Source: Agrobacterium cucumeris | Lineage (GTDB): Bacteria; Pseudomonadota; Alphaproteobacteria; Rhizobiales; Rhizobiaceae | DNA: 64,000 nt | Direction of reading: 5' to 3' | Assembly: GCF_030036535.1 (NCBI RefSeq) | Contig: NZ_CP080387.1 | Coordinates: 806,001 to 870,000, forward strand | Shown here: piece after piece, positions 1 to 8,474 of the stretch | How positions within the stretch are numbered: position 1 is the first letter of the stretch | Layout of the letters: each line of letters opens with the position of its first letter | The notes under the pieces: model-generated | Told to the model about the DNA's origin: nothing | The model's input: the letters and a program-made list of their open reading frames with translations, nothing else | The model's database searches: none | Translations under genes and position numbers: made by a program

Positions 1-991
1 GAATATGGCGCTTCTCATGGCACATGTCGTGCAGCAGTTCGGCAAGCTTCTTCAGCGCCCGGTCGCCGGCATCGTGCCCGAGTGTGTCGTTGATCTTCTT
101 GAAATGGTCGATGTCGAGAATGGCGACCGCACCGTTTTCGTCGTTTTCGTTGATGATATCCATCAACGCCCGGGTACGCTCGAAGAAGGAGCGGCGGTTC
201 GGCAGGCCGGTCAGATGGTCGCGTTCGGCCAGTTCACGCAGGCGTTTCAGCTGCTTCAGCGTTTCGATATTATTGTCGATACGGCACTGCAACTCCTCCG
301 GCACGAATGGGCGATAGACGAAATCCGACGCGCCTGCCTTGAGGAAACTGGCCGAAAGCAGCCGGTCGGTGGAGGATGAGATGCCGATCACCCGCAGATC
401 CTCCGAGGAACGGCTGTCGCAGATACGGCGCGTCAGCTCATAACCGTCCATGTCAGGCATATGATAATCGGTGATGACAAGCTGGATCGAGGGATCCTGT
501 GAGAGGATTTCCAGCGCCCGATTGCCCGAATGGGCCTCGCTGACCTTGAAATTCTGCCGCTCCAGTATTTCCACCAGGCCGGAACGCGCCGTGCGCGCAT
601 CATCGACCACCAGAACGGAGAAGCGTCGGTTGGTCAAAATCCGGTCGACGGTCTTGACCACCGCATCGACGGTGCGATGCCCGTCCTTGACGATATAATC
701 GATGATCTTCTTTTCGGCGTAACGTTTGCGCGCCTCTTCATCCACCGTTGCGGTGAAGACGATCGCCGGCACCTTGCGTTCGGAAAGAAGGCCCAAAATC
801 TCGCCCTTCGGCGCGTCGGGCAGGTTGAGCCCCGTCAGCGCCAGCGTGAAATGATGGACGCTCAGAAGGGCACCGGCGGTAGCCATGCTGTCACAATGAA
901 TGACCTCAGCCTCGGTCTCTTCCGAGAGCCGCGACTTCAGCAGCATGGAAAGAGCAACGGAATCTTCAATCAGAAGAATTTTATCCTGCAT
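1..991 (-). CDS. Response regulator, REC-REC-GGDEF (PleD-like architecture), 3' end outside window
   Basis: Three domains are readable in the 330 residues present. The first receiver (about 1-115) starts MQDKILLIEDS; where a phosphoacceptor Asp is expected it reads TGLNLPDA, so the acceptor appears to be Gly. The second receiver (about 125-240) keeps the acidic pair (VVDD) and the acceptor (ITDYHMPDMDG) but has Arg in place of the usual Lys (YRPF). A GGDEF domain then begins (RDHLTGLPNRRSF, DIDHFKKINDTLGH). The window edge cuts it before the GGDEF signature, so diguanylate cyclase activity cannot be judged here. The likely role is phosphorylation-controlled cyclic di-GMP synthesis in the cytoplasm. 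The start is an ATG at 991; the AT-rich 992-1228 stretch upstream should hold its promoter. Confidence 0.85.
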   Translation of the reverse strand, partial: MQDKILLIEDSVALSMLLKSRLSEETEAEVIHCDSMATAGALLSVHHFTLALTGLNLPDAPKGEILGLLSERKVPAIVFTATVDEEARKRYAEKKIIDYIVKDGHRTVDAVVKTVDRILTNRRFSVLVVDDARTARSGLVEILERQNFKVSEAHSGNRALEILSQDPSIQLVITDYHMPDMDGYELTRRICDSRSSEDLRVIGISSSTDRLLSASFLKAGASDFVYRPFVPEELQCRIDNNIETLKQLKRLRELAERDHLTGLPNRRSFFERTRALMDIINENDENGAVAILDIDHFKKINDTLGHDAGDRALKKLAELLHDMCHEKRHI

Positions 992-1263
992 GGCCGTCCC
1001 AAGCCCCCCTGGCCTGTCTTCACAATCTTTCCTGAACACCGGATATTCGTCATCCGCATGTCTGCGGATTTGGAAGTCGGCTTATGCATTGTTTTGGAAA
1101 AAACTGCGAAAAATAGAAAATTCTTTGTTATTCACTAGTCTATACGTTTGCGCTCGTACAGACGTTTCGTAGAGGCCGCGCTTTTTACTTCATTTTCGTT
1201 GCGGCTTCGTTACAAAAAGTTCCTGAATTTATGAATACCGGTCGTTCATGCTGCATGCCGGAC

Positions 1264-1289
1264 AAAAAACGGCGCCGTTAAAGGCGCCG
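1264..1289 (-). terminator. Rho-independent terminator of the 43-aa gene
   Basis: Read on the minus strand, a 7-bp perfect GC stem (CGGCGCC / GGCGCCG, short TTTAA loop) is followed directly by six T. It lies about 90 bp past the stop of the small gene at 1381-1512, so it ends that transcript. Confidence 0.8.
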
Positions 1290-1380
1290 CGCGATTGCTG
1301 AAGTTCTGCCGGGGAATGTTGATTCTTGATCCGATGCACCAGATGATCCGAAAACCGCTGGCCAAAAAAACTTAATGTTT

Positions 1381-1512
1381 TCAGGCGGGTTTGACGGCTG
1401 GCTTGCGCTTCAGCATCAGGGCTGCGGCCGCGACGGCCTTCAGTCCAAGCGGGCGGTAGTGGCTTTTGAGGTCCGGCTTCGCCTGCGGCTGTGCCTTCGT
1501 CTCGTTCGTCAT
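1381..1512 (-). CDS. Small uncharacterised protein, 43 aa
   Basis: A 43-codon frame begins MTNETKAQPQ and ends KRKPAVKPA. The sequence is basic, with a central segment (LGLKAVAAAALML) that could be a short amphipathic or membrane-associating helix between charged ends. A good ribosome binding site (GGAGAAAAG) sits just before the ATG at 1512, and a strong terminator follows at 1264-1289, so it looks like a self-contained monocistronic gene. A longer in-frame extension upstream to 1644 has no better start and low-complexity content, so the short form is preferred. I recognise no family and propose no function. Confidence 0.6.
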   Translation of the reverse strand: MTNETKAQPQAKPDLKSHYRPLGLKAVAAAALMLKRKPAVKPA

Positions 1513-1683
1513 TTCTTTTCTCCATAATTCACGCCATTCGCCGGTGCGAAGCGTGTGAAGCCCCTTTCTCGGGGGTAATCTTGACGGATTCGAGGCGAAA
1601 AAAAATGAAGCCGGCTTTGGGGGATGCGACATTTTGTGCCACATCCACCGGCAAGGTCCCGCAGGAAAAATAAACCTGTGGTT

Positions 1684-2553
1684 TCAAATACCGCGATCGA
1701 GGCCGTTTCCGCCATTCGCCTCATCATGCGCGTCTTCTTCGATGGTCAGCGTGCCATAGCGGCGATGCCACAGGCGGGCGCTGATGGGAATGAAGACGAG
1801 ATAAGCGGCAACGGTCAGAACCAGCACTTCCCAGGTGAAGCTCATCAGCATCGCCACGTAGAGCACGACGACGAGGATCATCGGCAGCACCAGATCGCGG
1901 CGAATGCGGCTGGTGCCTGATTTTCCCGACCAGACCGGCAGGCGGCTGATGAGGAGATAACCGATCAGTACGGTATAGGCGGCGGCGACATAGGCGAAGG
2001 GCTTGTCCGGCTCCACGCCGAGGAAGCCGAGATAGACGGGCAGAAGCACCAGCATGGCGCCCATGGGAGCCGGAACACCCACGAAGAATTCGTTCTGCCA
2101 GGGCGCTTTCACGGGCCGTTCGATCATCACGTTGAAGCGCGCGAGGCGCAGGCCGGCGGCAATGACATAGATGAGCGCGGCGATCCAGCCGATGGAGCGC
2201 GCCTGATCGAGCAGATAGGCATAGACCACGAGGGCAGGGGCGACACCGAAATTGACGATGTCGGCCAGACTATCCATCTGTTCGCCAAATTTGGAGGTCG
2301 CCTTCATCATCCGGGCGATGCGCCCGTCGATGCCGTCGAGGAAGGCGGCGAGCAGCACCATACCGACGGCCAGCTCAAAGCGGCCTTCGATGGCGAGACG
2401 CACGCCGCTCAGGCCCGCACAGATGGCCAGAACGGTGATGAGATTGGGTATCACGAGGCGGAAGGGAATTTCCCGCAGACGTGGACCCCGGCCGCTATCC
2501 TTACGGCCCTCCTGTTTTCCGTTCTGTTGCGGCTCGGCGATCGGCGTTTCCAT
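1684..2553 (-). CDS. pssA: CDP-diacylglycerol--serine O-phosphatidyltransferase
   Basis: PssA condenses CDP-diacylglycerol with serine to give phosphatidylserine at the inner membrane, the step before Psd makes phosphatidylethanolamine. The 289-residue protein carries the complete CDP-alcohol phosphotransferase signature D76-G77-x2-A80-R81-x8-G90-x3-D94-x3-D98. Several hydrophobic segments follow (for example VLLPVYLGFLG and LVLPMILVVVLYVAMLM), fitting an integral membrane enzyme of usual length for the rhizobial type. It starts 24 bp after psd on the same strand, so the two consecutive pathway enzymes are probably co-transcribed. The N-terminal 30 residues are polar and may be poorly conserved, leaving a slightly shorter start possible. 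Confidence 0.93.
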   Translation of the reverse strand: METPIAEPQQNGKQEGRKDSGRGPRLREIPFRLVIPNLITVLAICAGLSGVRLAIEGRFELAVGMVLLAAFLDGIDGRIARMMKATSKFGEQMDSLADIVNFGVAPALVVYAYLLDQARSIGWIAALIYVIAAGLRLARFNVMIERPVKAPWQNEFFVGVPAPMGAMLVLLPVYLGFLGVEPDKPFAYVAAAYTVLIGYLLISRLPVWSGKSGTSRIRRDLVLPMILVVVLYVAMLMSFTWEVLVLTVAAYLVFIPISARLWHRRYGTLTIEEDAHDEANGGNGLDRGI

Positions 2554-2577
2554 GGCGCATGCCCTTCCTGATTGTCA

Positions 2578-3276
2578 TCAGCCGCGGCGGCTGATGACCG
2601 GGCCTTTGGCGGAGCCGAATTCGGCAAGTACGGTTTCACCGGCAACGGCGGTCTGGCCGACGGAAACGCGTGGCTGGAAACCTTCCGGCAGGAAGATGTC
2701 GAGACGCGAACCGAAACGGATAAGGCCGAAACGCTCACCGGCATCAACTGGTTCATTCGGCTTGACCCAGCAGACGATACGGCGGGCAACCATGCCGGCG
2801 ATCTGCACCACGCCGACCTTGCCATGCGCCGTCTCGATGACGAGGCCGTTACGCTCATTGTCTTCGGAAGCCTTGTCCACTTCCGCATTGAGGAAGAGGC
2901 CGGGGCGGTAAGCGACATTGACGATGCGGCCACGCACCGGCGCGCGGTTCACATGGCAGTTGAACACGTTCATGAATACCGAGATGCGTACCATCGGCTC
3001 CTTGCCGAGTTCCAGCTCCAGCGGCGGAACGACGGTCTGGACGGCGGAAACCTTGCCATCGGCGGGGCTGATGATCAGGTCGTCATCCTGTGGTGTGACG
3101 CGCTCGGGGTCGCGGAAGAAATAGGCGCACCAGGCCGTCAGTACGAGACCGACCCAGAATAGCGGTTCGGAAATCCAGCCGAGCACCAGCGATGCGACGA
3201 AGAAGGCGGCGACGAAGACGTAACCTTCCTTGTGGATCGGTACGATGGTGTTGCGAATGGTGTCGAACAGACTCAT
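2578..3276 (-). CDS. psd: Phosphatidylserine decarboxylase proenzyme
   Basis: Psd decarboxylates phosphatidylserine to phosphatidylethanolamine. The 232-residue form fits the shorter alphaproteobacterial class. The self-cleavage site that generates the pyruvoyl group is the Gly-Ser of EFGSAKGP near residues 221-222, leaving a very short alpha subunit. Conserved segments SPADGKV and [11 protein letters not shown] are present, and an N-terminal hydrophobic region (about 20-45) would anchor it to the membrane. I chose the ATG at 3276 ([10 protein letters not shown]) because an AAGGAA-type binding site precedes it; an in-frame extension to 3354 lacks such support. It is the first gene of the psd-pssA pair. 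Confidence 0.93.
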   Translation of the reverse strand: MSLFDTIRNTIVPIHKEGYVFVAAFFVASLVLGWISEPLFWVGLVLTAWCAYFFRDPERVTPQDDDLIISPADGKVSAVQTVVPPLELELGKEPMVRISVFMNVFNCHVNRAPVRGRIVNVAYRPGLFLNAEVDKASEDNERNGLVIETAHGKVGVVQIAGMVARRIVCWVKPNEPVDAGERFGLIRFGSRLDIFLPEGFQPRVSVGQTAVAGETVLAEFGSAKGPVISRRG

Positions 3277-3440
3277 GAGATTCCTTGCTCCGGTTTCCGT
3301 TGTCGCGTCTATATGTGGTCGTGATACGACACGATCCACACGGCAATGCGACAAATTTTGCCTAGCTGGTTACAGCCAAACGACCCGCCCGGCAATGGCC
3401 CGGTGGATCTGCGCCCCCGGTTATCAGGGGTTTATGCCCG

Positions 3441-5330
3441 TCAATGCGCCGGTTCGCCGCGGTCCACGACGCCGAGATCGTCGGTTTCGCGAACATGGCG
3501 CAGCATCTCTTCCGCCCGGATGGCTTCGCGCTGGCGGCTCCACATCGAGGCGTAGAGGCCGTTCTGCGCCATCAGCGAGGCGTGTGTTCCACGCTCGGCG
3601 ATCAGCCCTTCCTTCAGCACGATGATTTCGTCGGCGTGGATGACTGTGGAAAGACGATGGGCGATGACCAGCGTGGTCCGGTTTTTCGAGACGATGTCGA
3701 GCGCACTCTGGATCTCCTGCTCGGTATGCGTATCGAGCGCCGAAGTTGCCTCATCGAGAATGAGGATCGGCGGGGCTTTGAGAATGGTTCGGGCAATCGC
3801 CACGCGCTGCTTTTCACCACCCGACAGTTTCAGACCCCGTTCGCCGACCATGGTCGCATAACCCTCCGGCAGCTTGCCGATGAAGGCGCTGATCTGCGCC
3901 GCATCCGCTGCGGCCATCACCTCCTCCTGCGTTGCCGAAGGGCGGCCGTAACGGATGTTGTAGGCAAGCGTGTCGTTGAACAGCACGGTATCCTGCGGCA
4001 CCATGCCGATCACCGAACGCAGGCTCTTTTGCGTCACGTTGCGAATATCCTGCCCGTCGATTGTGACGGCGCCTTCCTGAATGTCGTAGAAACGATAAAG
4101 CAGCCGCGAGATCGTCGATTTTCCCGCACCCGAGGGCCCAACGATCGCCACCGTCTTTCCGGCCGGTACGTCGAAGGAAACACCCTTCAAAATCGGCCTT
4201 TCAGGATCATAGGCAAAATGCACGTCGCGGAACGAGATGGCGCCTGGTCCGGCGCCAAGCGGTTTTGCATCCGCCCGGTCGGTAACCTCGGCCTCGACCT
4301 CGAGAAGGTCGAACATCTGCTCTATGTCGGTCAGACCCTGACGGATTTCGCGATAAACGAAACCGATGAAGTTCAGCGGCACGGAAAGCTGCAGCAGCAG
4401 CGCATTGACGAAGACGAAATCGCCGATGGTCTGTTCGCCGCGCTGCACAGCCAGCGCCGACATCACCATCATGACGGTGGAACCGATGCCGAAGATCACG
4501 CCCTGGCCGAAGTTCAGCCAGCCGAGCGAGGTCCAGATCGAGATCGCCGATTTTTCGTAACGCTCCATCGCTACGTCGAAGCGCTTCGCCTCCATCTCCT
4601 CGTTACCGAAATATTTGACGGTCTCGAAATTCAGAAGCGAGTCGATTGCCTTGGTATTGGCGTCGGTATCGCTGTCATTCATGGCGCGGCGGATGGAGAT
4701 GCGCCAGTTGCTGGCCCGGACGGTGAACCAGATATAGGCCCAGACGGTGATGACGGTGACCAGCACATAGGAAAAACCGTAGGACGCCCAGAAAATAACC
4801 GCGGTCAGCAGGAATTCGATGAAGGTCGGCGCGGTGTTGAGAATGGTAAAACGGACAATGGTTTCGATGCCCTTGGTGCCGCGCTCGATAACCCGCGAAA
4901 GCCCGCCGGTCTTGCGTTCCAGATGGAAACGCAGGGAAAGCCGGTGCATGTGCACGAAGGTTCGATAAGCCAGCTGGCGCACCGCATGCTGGCCGACGCT
5001 GGCAAACAGCGAATCGCGCAGCTGGTTGAGCCCGACCTGTATCAGCCGCGTCAGATTATAGGCGATGACCAGTGCGACTGCGCCGAGCAGGAAGGCCGGA
5101 ACCAGCCCTGCCATGTCTAGTTTGCCGTTCAGTGCATCCGTTGCCCATTTGAAGAAATAGGGAACGGCGATCAACACCAGCTTGGCGACAACAAGGAACA
5201 CGGTTGCCCAGATCACCCGCATCTTCAGGTCCCATCGGCCTTCCGGCCACATATAGGGCCAGAGATTGATCAGGGTCTGGGTCGGATTGCTGGAATCCGC
5301 CGAAATGGTTTTTTTCTTTGTGGCCATCAT
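3441..5330 (-). CDS. Atm1-type ABC half-transporter (permease-ATPase fusion)
   Basis: The 629-residue protein has an N-terminal membrane domain with six helices (about 35-340) and a C-terminal ATPase domain: Walker [10 protein letters not shown] (398-406), signature LSGGEKQR (502-509), Walker B ILILDEA (522-528) and switch His 558. The segment DSLLNFETVKYFGNE (231-245) is characteristic of the Atm1/ABCB7 clan, whose bacterial member from Novosphingobium exports glutathione derivatives, including metal-glutathione adducts. Homodimeric export of glutathione conjugates is therefore the best guess. Two adjacent ATG codons open the frame; the second (5327) has the better spacing from GGAG. The gene stands alone on the minus strand. 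Confidence 0.88.
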   Translation of the reverse strand: MMATKKKTISADSSNPTQTLINLWPYMWPEGRWDLKMRVIWATVFLVVAKLVLIAVPYFFKWATDALNGKLDMAGLVPAFLLGAVALVIAYNLTRLIQVGLNQLRDSLFASVGQHAVRQLAYRTFVHMHRLSLRFHLERKTGGLSRVIERGTKGIETIVRFTILNTAPTFIEFLLTAVIFWASYGFSYVLVTVITVWAYIWFTVRASNWRISIRRAMNDSDTDANTKAIDSLLNFETVKYFGNEEMEAKRFDVAMERYEKSAISIWTSLGWLNFGQGVIFGIGSTVMMVMSALAVQRGEQTIGDFVFVNALLLQLSVPLNFIGFVYREIRQGLTDIEQMFDLLEVEAEVTDRADAKPLGAGPGAISFRDVHFAYDPERPILKGVSFDVPAGKTVAIVGPSGAGKSTISRLLYRFYDIQEGAVTIDGQDIRNVTQKSLRSVIGMVPQDTVLFNDTLAYNIRYGRPSATQEEVMAAADAAQISAFIGKLPEGYATMVGERGLKLSGGEKQRVAIARTILKAPPILILDEATSALDTHTEQEIQSALDIVSKNRTTLVIAHRLSTVIHADEIIVLKEGLIAERGTHASLMAQNGLYASMWSRQREAIRAEEMLRHVRETDDLGVVDRGEPAH

Positions 5331-5363
5331 TCTCTCCGGTCACTGCCGGAAGCCGACAGCATG

Positions 5364-5383
5364 ACGGCGGCTTTCGCCGCCGT
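5364..5383 (-). terminator. Hairpin after the LysM gene, candidate terminator
   Basis: A 7-bp perfect GC stem (ACGGCGG / CCGCCGT) with a CTTTCG loop lies between the LysM gene stop and the Atm1-type gene start, both on the minus strand. There is no T run, so termination would be weak or Rho-assisted. Confidence 0.35.
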
Positions 5384-5433
5384 GCTTGTCACAGATGGGA
5401 TTGTCGCGGCTTAACCGCAACCTCTTCCGCGCT

Positions 5434-7467
5434 TTAGGAGCCGCCCTTCAGCCGTTTGCGGTGGAGTTCTTCCGCATTCGGCAGGGCCTTTTCCGGTACA
5501 CCGAAAATCTGGCCGGGCTCGATGAGGTCAGGATTTTTGATCTGGTCCTCATTGGCGAGGTAGATCGTCGTGTAACGCACGCCCTGTCCATAAACGCGCC
5601 GGGAAATCTGCCACAGCGTATCGCCGCGGCGGATGATGACGCTGTTCTGGCTTTCGGCAAGCGGTGCCTGCTCGAAGGTCTGCGGGCCGGCAGGTGCCTG
5701 CGGCGCGGGCGCGGCTGGTGCGGTAATGTGCAGTTCGGTCAGCCGGCTTGCGAGCGATGCGATGCCCTTGCCGATGGCCGCCACATCATTCGGCCATGCC
5801 TCGACCGATGCCAGCAGATCACGCGCCTTGGCGGTGATGCCACCTGCAAAGGCGGTGAAGGCCGGCTCTGTTGCCGCGGCGGTGCGGAACTCGGAGAGCG
5901 ATTTCAGGGCAATCACCACCGCGGAGCGGCCGGCAATCGCCTGATCGAGCGCCGGTGTCGCCTGATCCCTGTAGAGATTGGAAAGAATGCCGAAAGCCTT
6001 GGAAACGTCGTCACGCAGCTTTTCAAAGGCGGCGCGGTCGATTGCCGTGCTCTGGTTTTCAGCCGGCGCGGCTGTGGTGGCGGCGGGCGAGGCGGTCGTC
6101 GCCTGCATGGCAACGGTTGCCTGATCGGTCTGTGGCCGCTCGAAGGGAACACGCACGCGCAGCTTCACCGTGCCGTCGGCATTCAGTTCCTCGACGGTGA
6201 TGATATGGCTGCCAACGGCAAGATCGACATCACCTTCGACGACGAAATGACCGGAGGCTTCCGTAATGCTCTTGCCGATTTCCCGGTCATCGACCAGTGC
6301 ACGCACCGTCGAACCGGCAGGTGCGGAACCGGCGACGAAAATCTTCGATCCCTCAAATTCCACGGCTGTGACCTGAACGGTCGCTGCAGCAGCCTGAGCT
6401 GGAACGGAACCGGCCGCAGGGGGAGCCGTCACTCCGGCAACGGCTGCAGGGGGAGTGGCGGCATTGCCGGTTTCGGCGGTTGCGGCCGCGGGCTGTCCCG
6501 ATTGTGCGGTCTGCAGTGCCGGAGGTGCGGCCTCCGGCATCGCCAGCACGCGGCTTGCCTCGCCGGGCTTGGAAACCATCGCCAGAAGTTCGCCGGCCTT
6601 GCCGTTGGGCACCGAGACGGTTGCCACTTCCTCGGATTGTGTCGCCTTGCCGCTGATGTCGGTGGAACGCAGCACCAGCTCATGGTCGCCCGGCGGCAGG
6701 GGATTGTCGAAAACCGCGGCGAAATCGCCGGTGCCGTCGATGGTCGTCTGGGCGATCACCTTGCCGTTGCTGAGAATTTCGAGCTTGGCGCCCGGCTGCG
6801 CCTTGCCGGCGACCACGGCCGAACCATCCGGCTCGACGCGCAACACGTCAAAGGTCGGCACGCCGGGCGTTGCCTGCGCAGCCCCGGCAGGAGCCGTGGT
6901 GGCAGGTGCAGCGGCGGGCTGTGCCGGCTGCGCTGCGCCATCGTCGGTGCCGGCGAAAACGCCTGCCAGGCGGCGGATCTGGGCTGCGGCCGCTGCCGCA
7001 TTGTCGGGCAGACCGCGCAGGAAGGCCGTGGTGCGCTCGGCCGCCGTGCGCGCCGTGGTGATCAGCCGCGAGGTCGTTTCGTCCAGCGATTCCGGAATCT
7101 CGATATTGGTCAGTTCCTTGAGCGAAGCTTCGACCTTTTTGCGCGCCGCTGCGAAATCGGCGTCGGAGGGAACCTTGCTGTCGGCGAAAAGCGTTGTCAG
7201 ATCCTTGATCGACTGGGTTGCAGAGGCCGCCAGCCGCCCCACCTTGTCGGCGATATTGGCGGTTTCCTCAGCGGCGTCGGACAGGATGTCGCCTGCCTTG
7301 TCGCCACCCATTTCAACGCTGTTCTTCACCGCATTGCCGGCCTCGTTGATGGCCTCGCCGATCGGTTTGCCGTCGTTGGAAATCCTCGGCAGGACGAAAA
7401 AGATCATGAGCAGGGACGCAATGCCCAGCACGATCAGCGCCAGCAAACCGGCTTTATTGTTTTTCAT
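5434..7467 (-). CDS. LysM-domain envelope protein with Ig-like repeats
   Basis: A 677-residue protein with one N-terminal membrane anchor (about 7-27, GLLALIVLGIASLLMIFFV) and a long exported part. Helical and Ala/Pro-rich segments follow, including PAQPAAAPATTAPAG near 190, then beta-rich stretches resembling bacterial Ig-like modules (FDVLRVEPDGSAVVAGKAQ; VTAVEFEGSKIFVAGSAPAG). The C terminus is a LysM peptidoglycan-binding domain (about 608-657: RRGDTLWQISRRVYG, NPDLIEPGQIF). It probably sits in the inner membrane and contacts cell-wall glycan; an enzymatic role is not apparent. It is divergent from the LOG gene across a 156-bp promoter region (7468-7623) that holds a small TGGCC/GGCCA hairpin. 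Confidence 0.85.
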   Translation of the reverse strand: MKNNKAGLLALIVLGIASLLMIFFVLPRISNDGKPIGEAINEAGNAVKNSVEMGGDKAGDILSDAAEETANIADKVGRLAASATQSIKDLTTLFADSKVPSDADFAAARKKVEASLKELTNIEIPESLDETTSRLITTARTAAERTTAFLRGLPDNAAAAAAQIRRLAGVFAGTDDGAAQPAQPAAAPATTAPAGAAQATPGVPTFDVLRVEPDGSAVVAGKAQPGAKLEILSNGKVIAQTTIDGTGDFAAVFDNPLPPGDHELVLRSTDISGKATQSEEVATVSVPNGKAGELLAMVSKPGEASRVLAMPEAAPPALQTAQSGQPAAATAETGNAATPPAAVAGVTAPPAAGSVPAQAAAATVQVTAVEFEGSKIFVAGSAPAGSTVRALVDDREIGKSITEASGHFVVEGDVDLAVGSHIITVEELNADGTVKLRVRVPFERPQTDQATVAMQATTASPAATTAAPAENQSTAIDRAAFEKLRDDVSKAFGILSNLYRDQATPALDQAIAGRSAVVIALKSLSEFRTAAATEPAFTAFAGGITAKARDLLASVEAWPNDVAAIGKGIASLASRLTELHITAPAAPAPQAPAGPQTFEQAPLAESQNSVIIRRGDTLWQISRRVYGQGVRYTTIYLANEDQIKNPDLIEPGQIFGVPEKALPNAEELHRKRLKGGS

Positions 7468-7623
7468 CCTGGAATCTCCGGGTATTTCAAGCTTTTCACA
7501 CGAGTTGAGATTGCTAGCGTCTTACCTGGCGGCAGACAAGCGGTGTGTGGCCAAAAGGCCATATTTACAAGGGATTTCCCAAATTTTCTTGACGTGCAGC
7601 ATCCCGCATAGTTCCTTCCTCTC

Positions 7624-8244
7624 ATGACGGACAAAAATACAGCGATTCGATCCATCTGCGTTTATTGCGGCTCCCAGCCCGGACGTGATCCAGCTCACAT
7701 GGAAGCAGGCCGCGCGCTTGGGAAATCCATTGCCGAAAACGGCATCCGCCTCGTTTATGGCGGCGGCACCAAGGGCATCATGGGCGCGGTTGCCAGCGGC
7801 GTTCTTTCCAACGGCGGCGAAGTGACGGGCATCATACCGGAGTTTCTGGTCGATATGGAGGCAACGCGCCATTCTCTCGGACAATTGAACGAGCTTGTCG
7901 TCACCAAGGACATGCATGAGCGCAAACATATGATGTTTGAGCGCTCGGATGCCTTCGTGACCCTGCCGGGCGGTGTCGGCACCCTGGAAGAGATCGTCGA
8001 GATCATGACCTGGGCGCAGCTTGGCCGTCACGCCAAGCCGATGGTCTTTGCCAATATCAACGGTTTCTGGAACCCGATGCTGGAGCTGGTGCAGCACATG
8101 CGCGACCAGGGCTTCATCCATCGCGCCCACCTCTTGAACCCGCTTGTCGTCGACGAGGTGAAGGACATCGTGCCCGCCATCATCGACCGGGCGCTGGCGC
8201 AGCAGAACCCGGAAGGCGACCCTTCGGTCATATCCCGCCTCTGA
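7624..8244 (+). CDS. LOG-family (TIGR00730) phosphoribohydrolase
   Basis: The 206-residue protein has the family nucleotide-binding signature PGGVGTLEE (115-123) and the GGGTKGIMG loop (46-54), with the conserved R100-K101 pair in DMHERKHMM. Members described as LOG hydrolyse cytokinin riboside 5'-monophosphates to free cytokinin plus ribose 5-phosphate; others act as general nucleotide 5'-monophosphate nucleosidases. In a plant-associated bacterium cytokinin activation is plausible, but substrate cannot be read from sequence. The ATG at 7624 has little Shine-Dalgarno complementarity (TTCCTTCCTCTC precedes it), so translation may be weak or the mRNA nearly leaderless. A TTGACG hexamer lies about 35 bp upstream. 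Confidence 0.88.
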   Translation: MTDKNTAIRSICVYCGSQPGRDPAHMEAGRALGKSIAENGIRLVYGGGTKGIMGAVASGVLSNGGEVTGIIPEFLVDMEATRHSLGQLNELVVTKDMHERKHMMFERSDAFVTLPGGVGTLEEIVEIMTWAQLGRHAKPMVFANINGFWNPMLELVQHMRDQGFIHRAHLLNPLVVDEVKDIVPAIIDRALAQQNPEGDPSVISRL

Positions 8245-8247
8245 GAC

Positions 8248-8293
8248 ATGTTGCCCGAAAACGTGCGGCGTTTTCGGGGTAACGGCATGCATC
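8248..8293. repeat. Small intergenic palindromic repeat, rhizobial type
   Basis: Directly after the LOG stop lies CCCGAAAACG (8254-8263), a 5-nt loop, and its perfect complement CGTTTTCGGG (8269-8278), flanked by GACATG and GGCATGC. The arrangement closely resembles the dispersed palindrome common between rhizobial genes (GACATG, CCAAAA-type arm, complementary arm, ACATGC), as I recall it. It may also act as an RNA-stabilising or terminating hairpin for the LOG transcript. Confidence 0.5.
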
Positions 8294-8310
8294 ACGCATG
8301 GAAAAATCGT

Positions 8311-8343
8311 TAATGAACCGCCGCGCGGTTCATTATAATTTTA
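8311..8343 (+). terminator. Terminator after the LOG gene
   Basis: A perfect 10-bp inverted repeat (TAATGAACCG / CGGTTCATTA, 5-nt CCGCG loop) is followed by TAATTTTA. The U tract is imperfect. AT-rich DNA just beyond (8336-8365) probably belongs to the promoter of the downstream transpeptidase gene. Confidence 0.55.
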
Positions 8344-8474
8344 AGTGTATATTAATACAGATTTAACAGCGGCATTGCTCCGCCCGCTCTTTTCATGGCC
8401 CCGCGACTGATCCTGTGCCAGCGTCACCAGGACGTTGGCTGTCGCGGAATCTCTTTTCGCCGCCATGAGATTGG

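Noticed and set aside
2572..3162. Open frame on the plus strand opposite psd
   Set aside because: Shadow of psd, which has its cleavage site and conserved motifs.
3444..5120. 558-codon open frame on the plus strand opposite the Atm1-type gene
   Set aside because: It is the antisense shadow of a gene with all ABC motifs; GC-rich codon use keeps the opposite frame open. Composition is His/Arg/Asp-rich with no domain.
5386..7611. 741-codon open frame on the plus strand opposite the LysM gene
   Set aside because: Gly/Arg/Cys-rich shadow of a protein with anchor, Ig-like and LysM domains; no ribosome site or family resemblance.
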